From an uncultured Christensenella sp. (lineage in GTDB: Bacteria > Bacillota > Clostridia > Christensenellales > Pumilibacteraceae), in contig CAJTTD010000007.1 in assembly GCA_910579205.1 (NCBI GenBank), forward strand, positions 61,033-125,032: a DNA stretch of 64,000 nt, written 5' to 3'. This document shows, piece after piece, positions 52,083 to 60,718 of this stretch. Positions within the stretch are counted from its first letter, which is position 1. Every line of letters begins with the position of its first letter. The notes under the pieces were generated by a model, which had not been told where the DNA came from, searched no databases, and worked only from the letters and a program-made list of their open reading frames with translations. Made by a program: the position numbers and the translations under genes.

Positions 52083-52208
52083 GCTTAAAGGTTCACCACC
52101 GTTTAAGTATTACACCATTAGTTCAAATAAAATTTTTTCACACCGCCGATTTTTTCGGTGCATCATGATGATGCGAAGTACTTCCCGCTACGGCGGGATT
52201 TATTTTTT
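52083..52208 (+). ncRNA. tracrRNA
   Basis: Predicted from sequence. Positions 52092-52127 resemble the plus-strand repeat: TTCACCACC, a GTTTA block, ATTACACCAT and TTCAAAT are shared in order, with a G-U-compatible change and two small bulges, so this RNA is complementary to the crRNA repeat (anti-repeat). Downstream are a CACCG/CGGTG hairpin (about 52140-52160), a strong GCATCA/TGATGC hairpin (52160-52174) and the terminator CCCGC/GCGGG (52184-52197) followed by TTTATTTTTT. The layout matches nexus and terminal hairpins of type II-A tracrRNAs. It is transcribed divergently from cas9. Confidence 0.88.
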
Positions 52209-52420
52209 GAGCCTTGCCGTAATGATCATCGTTCCCGATAGACAGCAGATTTTGTATATTCTATCATACCGAAACGGATTTGTAAATACATTTCAAAAAA
52301 TAATGATCCCCATAGCAAACTTTCCTTTTACATAAAAGCGGACATTTACTATGAAGGCGACACTCGATTGCTTGGTCTTTACTAATTTTCCTAAATCGAT
52401 GAAAAATCGTCGATAATTGC
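52209..52420. other. Intergenic stretch between tracrRNA and the tRNA promoter
   Basis: No gene is supported. The stretch is AT-rich and contains a short ATCGAT/ATCGTCGAT dyad near 52397-52415, but no promoter-terminator pair or ORF beyond shadows. Confidence 0.6.
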
Positions 52421-52449
52421 TTTACAAACAGATAAAGATGTGCTAAAAT
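52421..52449 (+). promoter_or_regulatory. tRNA promoter
   Basis: TTTACA at 52421-52426, 17-bp spacer, TAAAAT at 52444-52449, about 50 bp before the tRNA. Confidence 0.65.
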
Positions 52450-52498
52450 TTAATGCGGATGTGGCGATCATGTTCACCGCGTCCGCAAACGGCCTTAC

Positions 52499-52574
52499 GG
52501 GGATATAGCTCAGCTGGTAGAGCGATGCGTTCGCAACGCATAGGTCATGGGTTCGAGTCCCACTATCTCCACCA
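52499..52574 (+). tRNA. tRNA-Ala, anticodon CGC
   Basis: A complete cloverleaf with encoded CCA. The acceptor arms GGGGATA and TATCTCC pair, including the G3-U70 wobble that identifies alanine tRNAs. The D arm is GCTCAGCTGGTAGAGC, the anticodon arm has loop TTCGCAA (anticodon CGC, reading GCG), and the T arm GGGTTCGAGTCCC is canonical. It stands at the border between the CRISPR locus and the AT-rich accessory island, a typical integration target. Confidence 0.96.
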
Positions 52575-52660
52575 CTAGTGTCAGCGTTTGAACACAGCAA
52601 AGTACATCTTTGTAAACGGTGTTGCAGGCGCGATATTCAAGAGAATATCTTGAAAAGCCG

Positions 52661-52694
52661 AGACAGTAAGTAAACCGCTTGCTGTCTTTTGTTT
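52661..52694 (+). terminator. Intrinsic terminator downstream of tRNA-Ala
   Basis: AGACAGTAAG pairs with CTTGCTGTCT (one G-U pair) across a 7-nt loop, followed by TTTTGTTTTG. Just upstream, GATATTC/GAATATC (52632-52649) forms another short hairpin. Confidence 0.65.
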
Positions 52695-52702
52695 TGTCAA
52701 AA

Positions 52703-52731
52703 TTGACTTTTTATTTCGTATATGTTACAAT
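52703..52731 (+). promoter_or_regulatory. Promoter of the AbiH-like gene
   Basis: TTGACT at 52703-52708, 17-bp spacer, TACAAT at 52726-52731, about 30 bp before the start codon. Confidence 0.6.
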
Positions 52732-52760
52732 TGTTTATAATATTGTAGTGAGGATTGTAT

Positions 52761-54008
52761 ATGAATAACCGCCAGCTTATTATTTTAGGGAATGGATTTG
52801 ATTTGCATTGCGGATTAAAATCAAATTATGAAAGCTTTTTCAATCATATTATTCTTATCAACGATTCTACGTCTCAATGCCCTCGGTTACGATTAATAAA
52901 TCCTGGCTTTTGGGAAGCTTTGTTGTTTACATACTATGAAAAGTTTGGTATTGGCACAAACAAATGGTGTGACATTGAAGCCATTATAAAGGATGTTTTA
53001 TGGCTTTTATGTTTTGGAAAAAGTGAGCGATTGGGAGAAGCGCGAAGTAGTATTCGCTACTCGGCTTTTCAATGTATCAAAGATAAGCGCAACCCGAAAT
53101 ATGAGTTTCGAAGTGAACCTAATGATTTTGTCAAGTGTTTAATAGTTGAGTGCTATAACCTTTTTAGCAAACGCCTACAAGAAAACGAGAATTACACTGA
53201 GGAAGAATTGCATAATTTTCTTTTGCGAGATATTGCTCAAGAATTACATAAACTTGAAATCAGTTTTTGTCGGTATCTCCATAAACAAATCAAAGATAAT
53301 CTCATATTTTATAGCCTCAATGCTTTTAACCTGTTATCTGATTTAACAGGGAATAAAAAATCGTTTTCTGGCATAGAACAAATTCTCCGTTCCGATTATA
53401 ACGAAAATACAAGAACCAGTACGTTTTATACTTCTTCAAACGGCAAGCATCAATTGATCGAGAGATTCGATTACTTGCAGCATGTATATGTTTTAAGTTT
53501 CAATTATACCGCTTTATTTGATATCTTAAATGTTGATAATCCCTGCAAATATACTAATGTGCACGGTAAATTATGCAATGGAAACTGCAATGAAGACTGT
53601 CACGAATCAAATATCATATTTGGTATTGACGATAACGAAATCAAAACGCAAACAATAGAACAAGATTTGAGACTTTTTAGTAAGACATATAGGAAAATGG
53701 CAGATACAAGTTCACCGATTAGCATTTTGCCGCCGAGAGGAACATATCCTATCGAAATTAAGTTTTATGGTCATTCACTCAATCAGGCGGATTATTCTTA
53801 TTTTCAAAGTATATTTGATTATTATGATATTTATGGGAATATCAATGTTAAACTGATATTCTACTATTCCGATGGTTATGAACAGCGAGACGCAATTTAC
53901 AATCTTATAAACGAATATGGAAGCACATTGAACAATAAAGATCAAGGCAAGAATCTAATGCATAAATTACTGTTGGAAAATAGAATAAAAATTGAAAGAA
54001 TTGATTAA
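52761..54008 (+). CDS. AbiH-family abortive-infection protein
   Basis: 415 residues from the ATG at 52761 (a TTG at 52755 is only two codons further and lacks spacing from GTGAGG). The N-terminus RQLIILGNGFDLHCGLKSNYESFF is the AbiH signature, a nucleotide-binding-like loop; later blocks are VYVLSFNYTALFDIL, YTNVHGKL, IIFGIDDNE and YGHSLNQADYSYFQSIFDYYD. AbiH-type proteins stop phage growth in lactococci by an unknown mechanism. The gene is clearly more AT-rich than the core genes, suggesting recent transfer. It is monocistronic, with its own promoter. Confidence 0.9.
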   Translation: MNNRQLIILGNGFDLHCGLKSNYESFFNHIILINDSTSQCPRLRLINPGFWEALLFTYYEKFGIGTNKWCDIEAIIKDVLWLLCFGKSERLGEARSSIRYSAFQCIKDKRNPKYEFRSEPNDFVKCLIVECYNLFSKRLQENENYTEEELHNFLLRDIAQELHKLEISFCRYLHKQIKDNLIFYSLNAFNLLSDLTGNKKSFSGIEQILRSDYNENTRTSTFYTSSNGKHQLIERFDYLQHVYVLSFNYTALFDILNVDNPCKYTNVHGKLCNGNCNEDCHESNIIFGIDDNEIKTQTIEQDLRLFSKTYRKMADTSSPISILPPRGTYPIEIKFYGHSLNQADYSYFQSIFDYYDIYGNINVKLIFYYSDGYEQRDAIYNLINEYGSTLNNKDQGKNLMHKLLLENRIKIERID

Positions 54009-54022
54009 ATAACAGCATTTTA

Positions 54023-54271
54023 TCCGAATTTATTGCCTTTTCGGCAGTGGTGGGTGGCACAGCTAAAAGCATTAAGTTAACGGCAAAAAATATTGTTGAA
54101 AACATTTAGGTAGTAATAAGTCAGGTTCGTAAAAGAGCTTGACTTTTTCTTTTGACACAATATTTTGTTGCTGTTCGTTGACTTAATGACGAGCTTTATT
54201 TTCATTTGTTCTCTTCTTCCACTTTTACCTGTGCCGTTTTGTTGTTGCCGAAAAGGCAATATAAATTCGGA
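54023..54271. mobile_element. MITE-like 250-bp imperfect palindrome
   Basis: The ends are inverted copies: TCCGAATTTATTGCC continuing to TTTTCGGCA (54023-54046) and TGCCGAAAAGGCAATATAAA then TTCGGA (54246-54271), with 15 bp perfect in the middle and one 2-nt insertion. Symmetry continues inward: GGCACAGCTAAAAG with CTTTTACCTGTGCC, CATTAAGTTAACG with CGTTGACTTAATG, and AATATTGTTG with CAATATTTT, around a centre near 54140. No transposase is encoded. The right arm supplies the GGAGG site of the next gene. A non-autonomous transposable element or a very long hairpin RNA are both possible. Confidence 0.6.
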
Positions 54272-54283
54272 GGTAAAAACCTA

Positions 54284-54553
54284 ATGAAAGAAACTAGTGC
54301 AAATGTAGAGAACGAAGTAAGAAAATACTTCCTTGCCGAATTCTCTCTTGATGACGGTGAATACAAAATAACGTTTAATATCGTAGACATTTCGTTCGTT
54401 TGCGAAACCATTACGGTAGCAATAAGCCGTTGCGGAAAGATAACGCAAGATACATTCCTGTTACTCCGCGACAAAGAAGGTAAACTGTATTTCGAGTTCG
54501 GATTGTTCTACGAAAACAAAATCAAGCTCGACGATTTCGAGGAGGTTTTGTAA
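54284..54553 (+). CDS. Small hypothetical protein of the accessory island
   Basis: 89 residues, not recognised. The ATG at 54284 follows CGGAGGTAAAAACCTA; the longer ORF from 54206 would be inside the inverted repeat. The sequence alternates beta strands (YKITFNIVDISFVCETITVA) with charged turns and ends FENKIKLDDFEEVL. Its stop is 1 bp before the sigma-like gene, so the two form an operon, a pair seen on many Clostridia mobile elements. Confidence 0.6.
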   Translation: MKETSANVENEVRKYFLAEFSLDDGEYKITFNIVDISFVCETITVAISRCGKITQDTFLLLRDKEGKLYFEFGLFYENKIKLDDFEEVL

Positions 54554-54554
54554 G

Positions 54555-55178
54555 ATGAGTAACAATCGTATTCTTAATTTCAGTGTTCTCGAAGAAGAAA
54601 TCAATCCAGACAATGTAATTGCTATCTCGGAATTATTGGCATTTTTACAAACACGGTTTTTAATAAGCTATATGGGAAACCGTATGCAAAAGATATATGC
54701 CGATTTATACGCAGACATAAAACATAAGAACGATATAAACCATGTATTCAGTGATGGTTACGACTTGGTACACGAAGGAGCTTTGTATCTCTGCGAACAT
54801 TACGGAGAGCATATAAACGACGTTATAGGTTATTCCAAGAAAGGTAAGCAAATAACAATTCGAACAATGTGCATTAGAAAGATGATGAAACTAATAAACC
54901 GAGATTCAAGAGATTATTACCGTAATACAGATATAGACAATATTACAGATGAGGATGAGCCATTGATCGAACTCAAAGAAGAGACAAATAACGATTATAC
55001 TCACTGCGACGAGATAGTCGAAAATCTTAATCTAACGAACAATATGAAACTTGCGTTAGAATGTAGAATGGCTGGATTGAGCTATCCCGAGATAGGACGA
55101 ATACTTGAACGGGCGCAGTCTACCGTCTTCGAATACTTCGTTAAAATGCGAAAGAAATATACTGTTATTTACAGATGA
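54555..55178 (+). CDS. Sigma-70-like / helix-turn-helix regulator of a mobile element
   Basis: 207 residues. The C-terminus LTNNMKLALECRMAGLSYPE followed by IGRILERAQSTVFEYFVKMRKK is a sigma region-4-like helix-turn-helix; the N-terminal half is helical and resembles the region-2 part of small conjugative-element sigma factors (GYDLVHEGALYLCEHYGE). An acidic linker lies between. It probably controls element genes. It overlaps nothing and is followed by a terminator. Proteins of this kind are usually annotated only as hypothetical or sigma factor-like. Confidence 0.65.
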   Translation: MSNNRILNFSVLEEEINPDNVIAISELLAFLQTRFLISYMGNRMQKIYADLYADIKHKNDINHVFSDGYDLVHEGALYLCEHYGEHINDVIGYSKKGKQITIRTMCIRKMMKLINRDSRDYYRNTDIDNITDEDEPLIELKEETNNDYTHCDEIVENLNLTNNMKLALECRMAGLSYPEIGRILERAQSTVFEYFVKMRKKYTVIYR

Positions 55179-55193
55179 AAGAATATTGACAGA

Positions 55194-55226
55194 AAAAGCC
55201 GCGAGAAACAAAATTTCGCGGCTTTT
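55194..55226 (+). terminator. Intrinsic terminator after the sigma-like gene
   Basis: AAAAGCCGCGA pairs with TCGCGGCTTTT across an 11-nt loop (55194-55204 with 55216-55226), ending in TTTT. Confidence 0.8.
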
Positions 55227-55363
55227 GCTGTGTAAATTTATTCGATAACACAAGATAGTATCATAGCCTCCTATAAACGTCATTCTATGTGTTTGCTTGC
55301 TTTGCCGATTTTATTAAAGAAGTTACACCATAAGTTTGATCATTGCTTCGATGAAGAGAAATC

Positions 55364-56689
55364 TTAAACCGTTCTAATCGCCTTAAAATAAAATTTATAT
55401 CTATTATAAAAATCTGTTAGTTGTTGATAAAGCTCGGCATTATCGGCTTCTAAAGCTGCGTGATTACAATTATATTCTAATACTAAAGCAATAATATAAG
55501 CAATAATGCCATCACCCGCTAAAGAAGTATTTTGCTTTATGTGCTTTTTAAAATACTCTTTTATGATTTTTCCGACATTTGTGGTTGGCGTGTTTCCGTT
55601 TTCGGGCGAAATATTAAAAGTATTACCTTCTTTCTCTGCTATGATCCAAAATGTTTGTATAATAATTTCAGCAAGCATACATTCATAAGGGAATTCAGCA
55701 GTATCTGTATCAACTAAATTGTGACAAAGAATAGCCCTATCAATAATATTTTCAAACTCTCTTGGAATCAACGAAGAAATTATCTCATTAACCAATTGTT
55801 TTCCTTGTGTTTCCTCGATCCCTATACTAAATTTTTTTGAAAAAACTGTTAACTTTTTATAGGCTTCTTCTTCATCCAAATTACCTTCGTTCAAAATAAT
55901 CTTGAAATCAATGAACTTCTTTAAATATTGAGAAGACGCCCCATTACCATAAAGTTTATCAATACTTCTGCTTAATTGTTCTTTATGTATAGCAAGAATA
56001 GTAACTGAATTAGGAACGCTATCAAAAATATGATGCAACCTTTCTAATGTTTTAATTGCAAAATTAGGGATACAGCGGTCTAATTCGTCAACAATAAAAA
56101 TTATTGGTGTACTCTTAGATAATTTGATTAATATTGAAATAACATTTTTTATATCATTTTCAATATCATTATTAGGATTTTTAGTTTCGAGTTCTATTTT
56201 ACTCTGTTTTCTTAATTTTTTTATTCCTTTAATAGTGTTCTTTGTAAAATCGACAATGTCAAAATGAAGTAATTTTTTTGAAACCATCGATAATACTATT
56301 TCTAATTGCACTAACGCCTCTTTGCCTAAATTTAAAGCTATAGTTTTTAAGACATTGTTAATGCATAGTTGCTTATTTAGTTCATTTACAATTGTAGATA
56401 AAATAGCTAAAAGAGGCTCTTCATAATAATCTTTTTCCCAAGCATTATAATGAACAATAAAATATTCACTTGGGGCTTTTTCATATTCATCTTTTGTATA
56501 GTTCTTAGATATATCAAGATTTTTAAGTTTAGCTTCTATTTTATCTATTAACCATGTTTTCCCTTGTCCCCATTTTCCATCAATCGCAAATGTTGTAGGT
56601 TTAGAATTTTTGGCACAATCCTTTACCATTGAAACCACATTATTTACATAATCTTCTCTACTTAATATATCACCATATATAAATCCCAT
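55364..56689 (-). CDS. KAP-family P-loop NTPase
   Basis: 441 residues. Walker A is DGKWGQGKTWLIDKI near residue 40 and Walker B is PIIFIVDELDRCIPNFAIKT near 205, with KTLERLHHIFD after it; this DELDRC signature belongs to KAP NTPases, a STAND-related group that is often membrane-tethered and common in phage defence. No clear membrane helices are seen here, unlike many KAPs. The gene starts 3 bp after the stop of the methylase/helicase gene, so it belongs to that operon. Its AT content is far above the chromosomal average. Confidence 0.88.
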   Translation of the reverse strand: MGFIYGDILSREDYVNNVVSMVKDCAKNSKPTTFAIDGKWGQGKTWLIDKIEAKLKNLDISKNYTKDEYEKAPSEYFIVHYNAWEKDYYEEPLLAILSTIVNELNKQLCINNVLKTIALNLGKEALVQLEIVLSMVSKKLLHFDIVDFTKNTIKGIKKLRKQSKIELETKNPNNDIENDIKNVISILIKLSKSTPIIFIVDELDRCIPNFAIKTLERLHHIFDSVPNSVTILAIHKEQLSRSIDKLYGNGASSQYLKKFIDFKIILNEGNLDEEEAYKKLTVFSKKFSIGIEETQGKQLVNEIISSLIPREFENIIDRAILCHNLVDTDTAEFPYECMLAEIIIQTFWIIAEKEGNTFNISPENGNTPTTNVGKIIKEYFKKHIKQNTSLAGDGIIAYIIALVLEYNCNHAALEADNAELYQQLTDFYNRYKFYFKAIRTV

Positions 56690-56692
56690 TTT

Positions 56693-59600
56693 TTACTCCA
56701 TAGGTTTAATCATTTTTTCGATAAAAGCAATTTCTGCTTCATCGAGGCCGTATTTTGCATAAAGTTGAGCGTCGATCTCGGGAATAGATTTACTCCAATC
56801 AATATCGGAATTATCGGTAAAATCTTGAATGGGTACAAAGCGATAAACAACTTGATAAATGTTTCTAGAAGTTTTCATAGTTCCAACCATAAAACGTAAA
56901 AACTTCGTTGCCATATATTTTGCTAAATTTTCGGCTTCGTCTATTGTATCAAAGCACCCTATAGGAATTAGAGAATCCGAACAAGCAGAATTAGGTTCAC
57001 CGACATACGCTTTTCCTATAATTGCATTTGCCGAATTTATGTCCAAAGTGCCGGCAGCTCCATTTCCTTTAGATGTAAAAACTTTATAATGTTCTACAAT
57101 ATTCATATTATTTTTAATTTTATCTTTTGCGATGTATCTGATTAGTTCGTATGCGCAGCGAACACTAACACAGTTTTCGAAAGGTTTTTCTTTTGTATTA
57201 GCCAAAAGGTATTCTTTCTTCCCGGGGATACCAAAAGCATCTCTTCCTTTTGTTAAATTCATTAATGATTGAAAGTCCGAAGCATAGCGAATCTTATTTA
57301 CAATGCTAACCATTTGTTGCATAGTAAATATTACATCTAAACCGTCTTCAAACATCGGGCGCTCAATTATTGTTTCTCCGTCATTAAATGACACATTGCC
57401 TGTATATTCGGTATCATATAAAAAGTAATTAACCGCGCCTAAACTAACACCGTCAAAAATGCTGTTGTTATCCGCATAATTACGAATGTACCGAATATGG
57501 TTATTTGCCTTTACAAATTCGCGCAACGCAGGGAAAGAACCGTCTTGTCCTTCACTTGTGAACCATTTAGACGGAGTAATCAATGTCGCATATTTTTTTG
57601 TTATTGAAGCAGCAATTTTTATAAATCCGGGGAACAGTTGTTTCCCTAATGAACTGTTTCCTTTGGCAGCGCTAACTATTTCTTGATACGGCGGATTGCC
57701 TACAACGGCGTTAAACTTGCACATATTGCTTGCTCCTTTATCGGTTAAGACAAGATTATAGAATTTTTTATTAGATAAATACGAACTAATCAAGGCATAA
57801 TCAATTTCGTTGTTACTCTTAATATCTAACAAATCTCGAGCTATAAATCGGTTTGCTATATTATCTGTATTCAAGTCCAGCATTTCATACATCTTTCTTG
57901 TTAACTCATAACAGATCGATGACTTGGGAATGGTATAGATTAGATTTGCGATTGAGTGTTGCTCAACTCCGAGCAATATAAACCGCTTATATAGGGCAGC
58001 AGCAAATTCGCCGGCAGTTCCCGCTATATCAAGAATCCTACCATTCGATTTAGCAACGTCCAAAAGAAAATCATCGGGCAATAGCGCTACCATATCATCG
58101 CAGATGTTCGGCGGCGTAACGACTATCGCGTCGCCAAACTTACCGAATTTGTGCAAAGCTATCTCGGCGCGTTTAATGGGATCGACTTCATTTGCATGCG
58201 ACAATCCGCTTAAGTCTTGTATTTTATAGTCAAGCTTGCTTAAAGCCCACGGGTTATATTTAGTGCTGAAGATAGATAAAACTTCTTCATCCAATCCTAA
58301 ATTATCGGCTATTCGTACATTATCTCCATTATTGATAATATGAACGATATCGCTTAAAGACGATACATGATCTTTTGTAATAAACGCGAACAGCAAAATT
58401 CGAGTATAGTAATTCTGTATCTTTTTAGTCAAACTTGTTGTTTCGTTATCCGGAATTTCTTCTTGTAAAGGCTTTGAACTGTCTGCGGCAGGCGGCTCTT
58501 TATCCGGTAACGGAACGTCAAGCTCGTCACCGCCATTATTGTCTTTATCTTTATGTGCAGGGGTAGAGAGTCCGGCTTTTGATCCTATTTCGTTTTCTTG
58601 CTTAATGACATCAAAGACTTTGCCGAATTTCAATATATCCAAATCAACGGGGATTTCCAACGCCTCGTCTTTAATGCCGCGATCGTTATGATAATCGCTT
58701 ATTGCATTTAGAATATCGGTTGCCGACACCTCGACGATTTTGTCTTTATTTAGCGTAACAATCGGCGAAACTTCCAACTCTTTTTCAAGACGTTCTCGTG
58801 CTTTGGCATTGCCTGATTTGTCGGTATTTACATTGTATATTTGAGCCTTTAATTCCTGCATTACAAACATACGCTGCGGATCGAAATCCACAAGCAAGGT
58901 TTGCGGCTTCATATTGTACTTGATAAGGTTACCGTCTTCGTCTATATAATTCTTTATGTATTGATTTTGCAAGCGAAAAATCGCTTGGTCGTATTCTTGC
59001 GGCGAAGCGGTATCTTTCAAATACAGCATTGTATCCCATTCGGGTACTGTGCTGCCCGTAAGCATTCGATTAACCGTTAGAGTAATTGTTTTAATATCGG
59101 ATGCTTCGCACTCGGATATCTTGTCTTTTATGTCTTTCGGCGTTTTATATTTTTTCTTTGCGTCTACGCCCGATATGTTGATTATTTCGTAATCCTTGAG
59201 ATTTGTAAAAGATTCTCTATGTGCTTCTATCAATGCTTGCAAAGCGTCACAAGAAGCACAATATGGCAAAACAATAACGATATGACGGCAAAGCTGCCCT
59301 TTCTTGATTTTATCGTAATTCAAGAACCCAAGAAGATTATCGTCGTCTTTACTGCCGTCGATTACATGTAACAGGTCTAAAATTTCTTGTTCATATGTAA
59401 ATTGCTTATGACTTCCGTCGGCTTTTTTTCTAATTGACCTGGGTTGAAATAATGCCGAAAAAGCATAAGTAACGCCGTTTGCTTTTAGTTCTTCCAATTT
59501 CTTAATTGATGACTCATTCGGATTAAACGCAAAGCGAACCATTTGCGGGAAACCGTAATAAGGGTTATCCCACTCCGCATATCCGTCGTTAAACCCATAT

Positions 59601-60718
59601 TCGTTGTTCCATTTTTCTTGATCGTCTATTATATCCGTAAATTGGTAAAAGGCAATTATATCTTCTTTTGCGAATTCGCTACCCATCAAAATTTTATAAG
59701 GTGTTCCGGATAGATGAATACGAATTTTAGCGTTAAGCGATTTCTCAATAACTTGATTGTAACTTTCCAGCGTTTCTTTTTCTTCAGACGATATCTCATC
59801 GTCAATATCTTTCACAACTCCGCGAGAACGCAACACTTCGCCATACTTTTCGGCACGCGCCCCGAAATGTGTTTCATCTATAAGCAGTAAATCAATATCG
59901 TGCTTGAATAAGTCGGCATGTTTCTTTTTGATATCTTCACCTTGTAGATCCTGTAAGGTTAAAAATACTACGACGCGTCTGCCGGATTTAAGTTTTTCCG
60001 AGATCAAATCATTTTGATATGATAAATCGTTACTGCAAATAAAATCATAATCGGCAAAACGCACATGGCTTTCGACTGTTTTCTTCCATTCCTGTAAAAC
60101 GTCTGCTTTTGCCGAAGTAACGACTACCAATTTAGCCGACATTTCGGTAGCGCAACACATAGCGGTGAACGACTTGCCGAACCGCATAACGGCATACATC
60201 AGCAAGTTTGTTCTTCCGTTTCTTATTGCTGTTTTGAAATTATCTATAGTTGTTTGTTGGTTTGGGCGCGGCTCGAATGTTTGATTACGAACATACGTTA
60301 TATTTTCGGGCAATCGATTGTCGATATCGTAAAACTTATAATTTTGCGTTCCATTATGATAATCGGCTTCTATGTCGACGAATGCGGCGTCTACATCACC
60401 GGGAGTCGCCCCTTGAAAGAACTCACGCGAATAGAACACCCCGACAGGCAAATCTTTTGGTTCCAACCGCGCGTGTTTATCTTTTAGAAAATCATGCACC
60501 GCAAAATCTCGAAAGAAAACCTTGTCGATAACAGCTGCTCTATCGTACAGTTTATCTAATTGGGGATAATGTTGTCGCCATTCGCTTAAACGTCTATCGA
60601 CGGGTCTATAAGTATCGCCGACTTTCAAATAATTCGGTATTGTATTCGTCGAAAAAGCATAGATATGCGGCAAAACACGACCAACTATAATCTTATCTAA
60701 TTTTTCGGTGTTAATCAC
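56693..60718 (-). CDS. GIY-YIG / helicase / N6-adenine DNA methyltransferase fusion (restriction-modification-like)
   Basis: 1341 residues. Residues about 10-115 are GIY-YIG-like (LPHIYAFSTNTIPNYLKVGD). A superfamily-2 helicase follows: AVMRFGKSFTAMC (Walker A-like, about 180), LLLIDETHFGARAEKY (DETH box, about 281) and MLTGSTVPEWDTMLYL. The methyltransferase part has VVTPPNICDDMVALLP (motif X-like), RILDIAGTAGEFAAALY (SAM motif I, about 900) and AVVGNPPYQEIV (catalytic NPPY, about 1010), and a C-terminal target-recognition region. It thus combines cleavage, translocation and methylation, like type ISP/IIG enzymes. It overlaps the upstream gene by 8 bp. Confidence 0.87.
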   Translation of the reverse strand: MINTEKLDKIIVGRVLPHIYAFSTNTIPNYLKVGDTYRPVDRRLSEWRQHYPQLDKLYDRAAVIDKVFFRDFAVHDFLKDKHARLEPKDLPVGVFYSREFFQGATPGDVDAAFVDIEADYHNGTQNYKFYDIDNRLPENITYVRNQTFEPRPNQQTTIDNFKTAIRNGRTNLLMYAVMRFGKSFTAMCCATEMSAKLVVVTSAKADVLQEWKKTVESHVRFADYDFICSNDLSYQNDLISEKLKSGRRVVVFLTLQDLQGEDIKKKHADLFKHDIDLLLIDETHFGARAEKYGEVLRSRGVVKDIDDEISSEEKETLESYNQVIEKSLNAKIRIHLSGTPYKILMGSEFAKEDIIAFYQFTDIIDDQEKWNNEYGFNDGYAEWDNPYYGFPQMVRFAFNPNESSIKKLEELKANGVTYAFSALFQPRSIRKKADGSHKQFTYEQEILDLLHVIDGSKDDDNLLGFLNYDKIKKGQLCRHIVIVLPYCASCDALQALIEAHRESFTNLKDYEIINISGVDAKKKYKTPKDIKDKISECEASDIKTITLTVNRMLTGSTVPEWDTMLYLKDTASPQEYDQAIFRLQNQYIKNYIDEDGNLIKYNMKPQTLLVDFDPQRMFVMQELKAQIYNVNTDKSGNAKARERLEKELEVSPIVTLNKDKIVEVSATDILNAISDYHNDRGIKDEALEIPVDLDILKFGKVFDVIKQENEIGSKAGLSTPAHKDKDNNGGDELDVPLPDKEPPAADSSKPLQEEIPDNETTSLTKKIQNYYTRILLFAFITKDHVSSLSDIVHIINNGDNVRIADNLGLDEEVLSIFSTKYNPWALSKLDYKIQDLSGLSHANEVDPIKRAEIALHKFGKFGDAIVVTPPNICDDMVALLPDDFLLDVAKSNGRILDIAGTAGEFAAALYKRFILLGVEQHSIANLIYTIPKSSICYELTRKMYEMLDLNTDNIANRFIARDLLDIKSNNEIDYALISSYLSNKKFYNLVLTDKGASNMCKFNAVVGNPPYQEIVSAAKGNSSLGKQLFPGFIKIAASITKKYATLITPSKWFTSEGQDGSFPALREFVKANNHIRYIRNYADNNSIFDGVSLGAVNYFLYDTEYTGNVSFNDGETIIERPMFEDGLDVIFTMQQMVSIVNKIRYASDFQSLMNLTKGRDAFGIPGKKEYLLANTKEKPFENCVSVRCAYELIRYIAKDKIKNNMNIVEHYKVFTSKGNGAAGTLDINSANAIIGKAYVGEPNSACSDSLIPIGCFDTIDEAENLAKYMATKFLRFMVGTMKTSRNIYQVVYRFVPIQDFTDNSDIDWSKSIPEIDAQLYAKYGLDEAEIAFIEKMIKPME

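Noticed and set aside
52391..52600. A 69-residue minus-strand ORF with SGTRTHDLCVANASLYQ
   Set aside because: It is the antisense translation of the tRNA-Ala gene, a well-known artefact in bacterial annotations.
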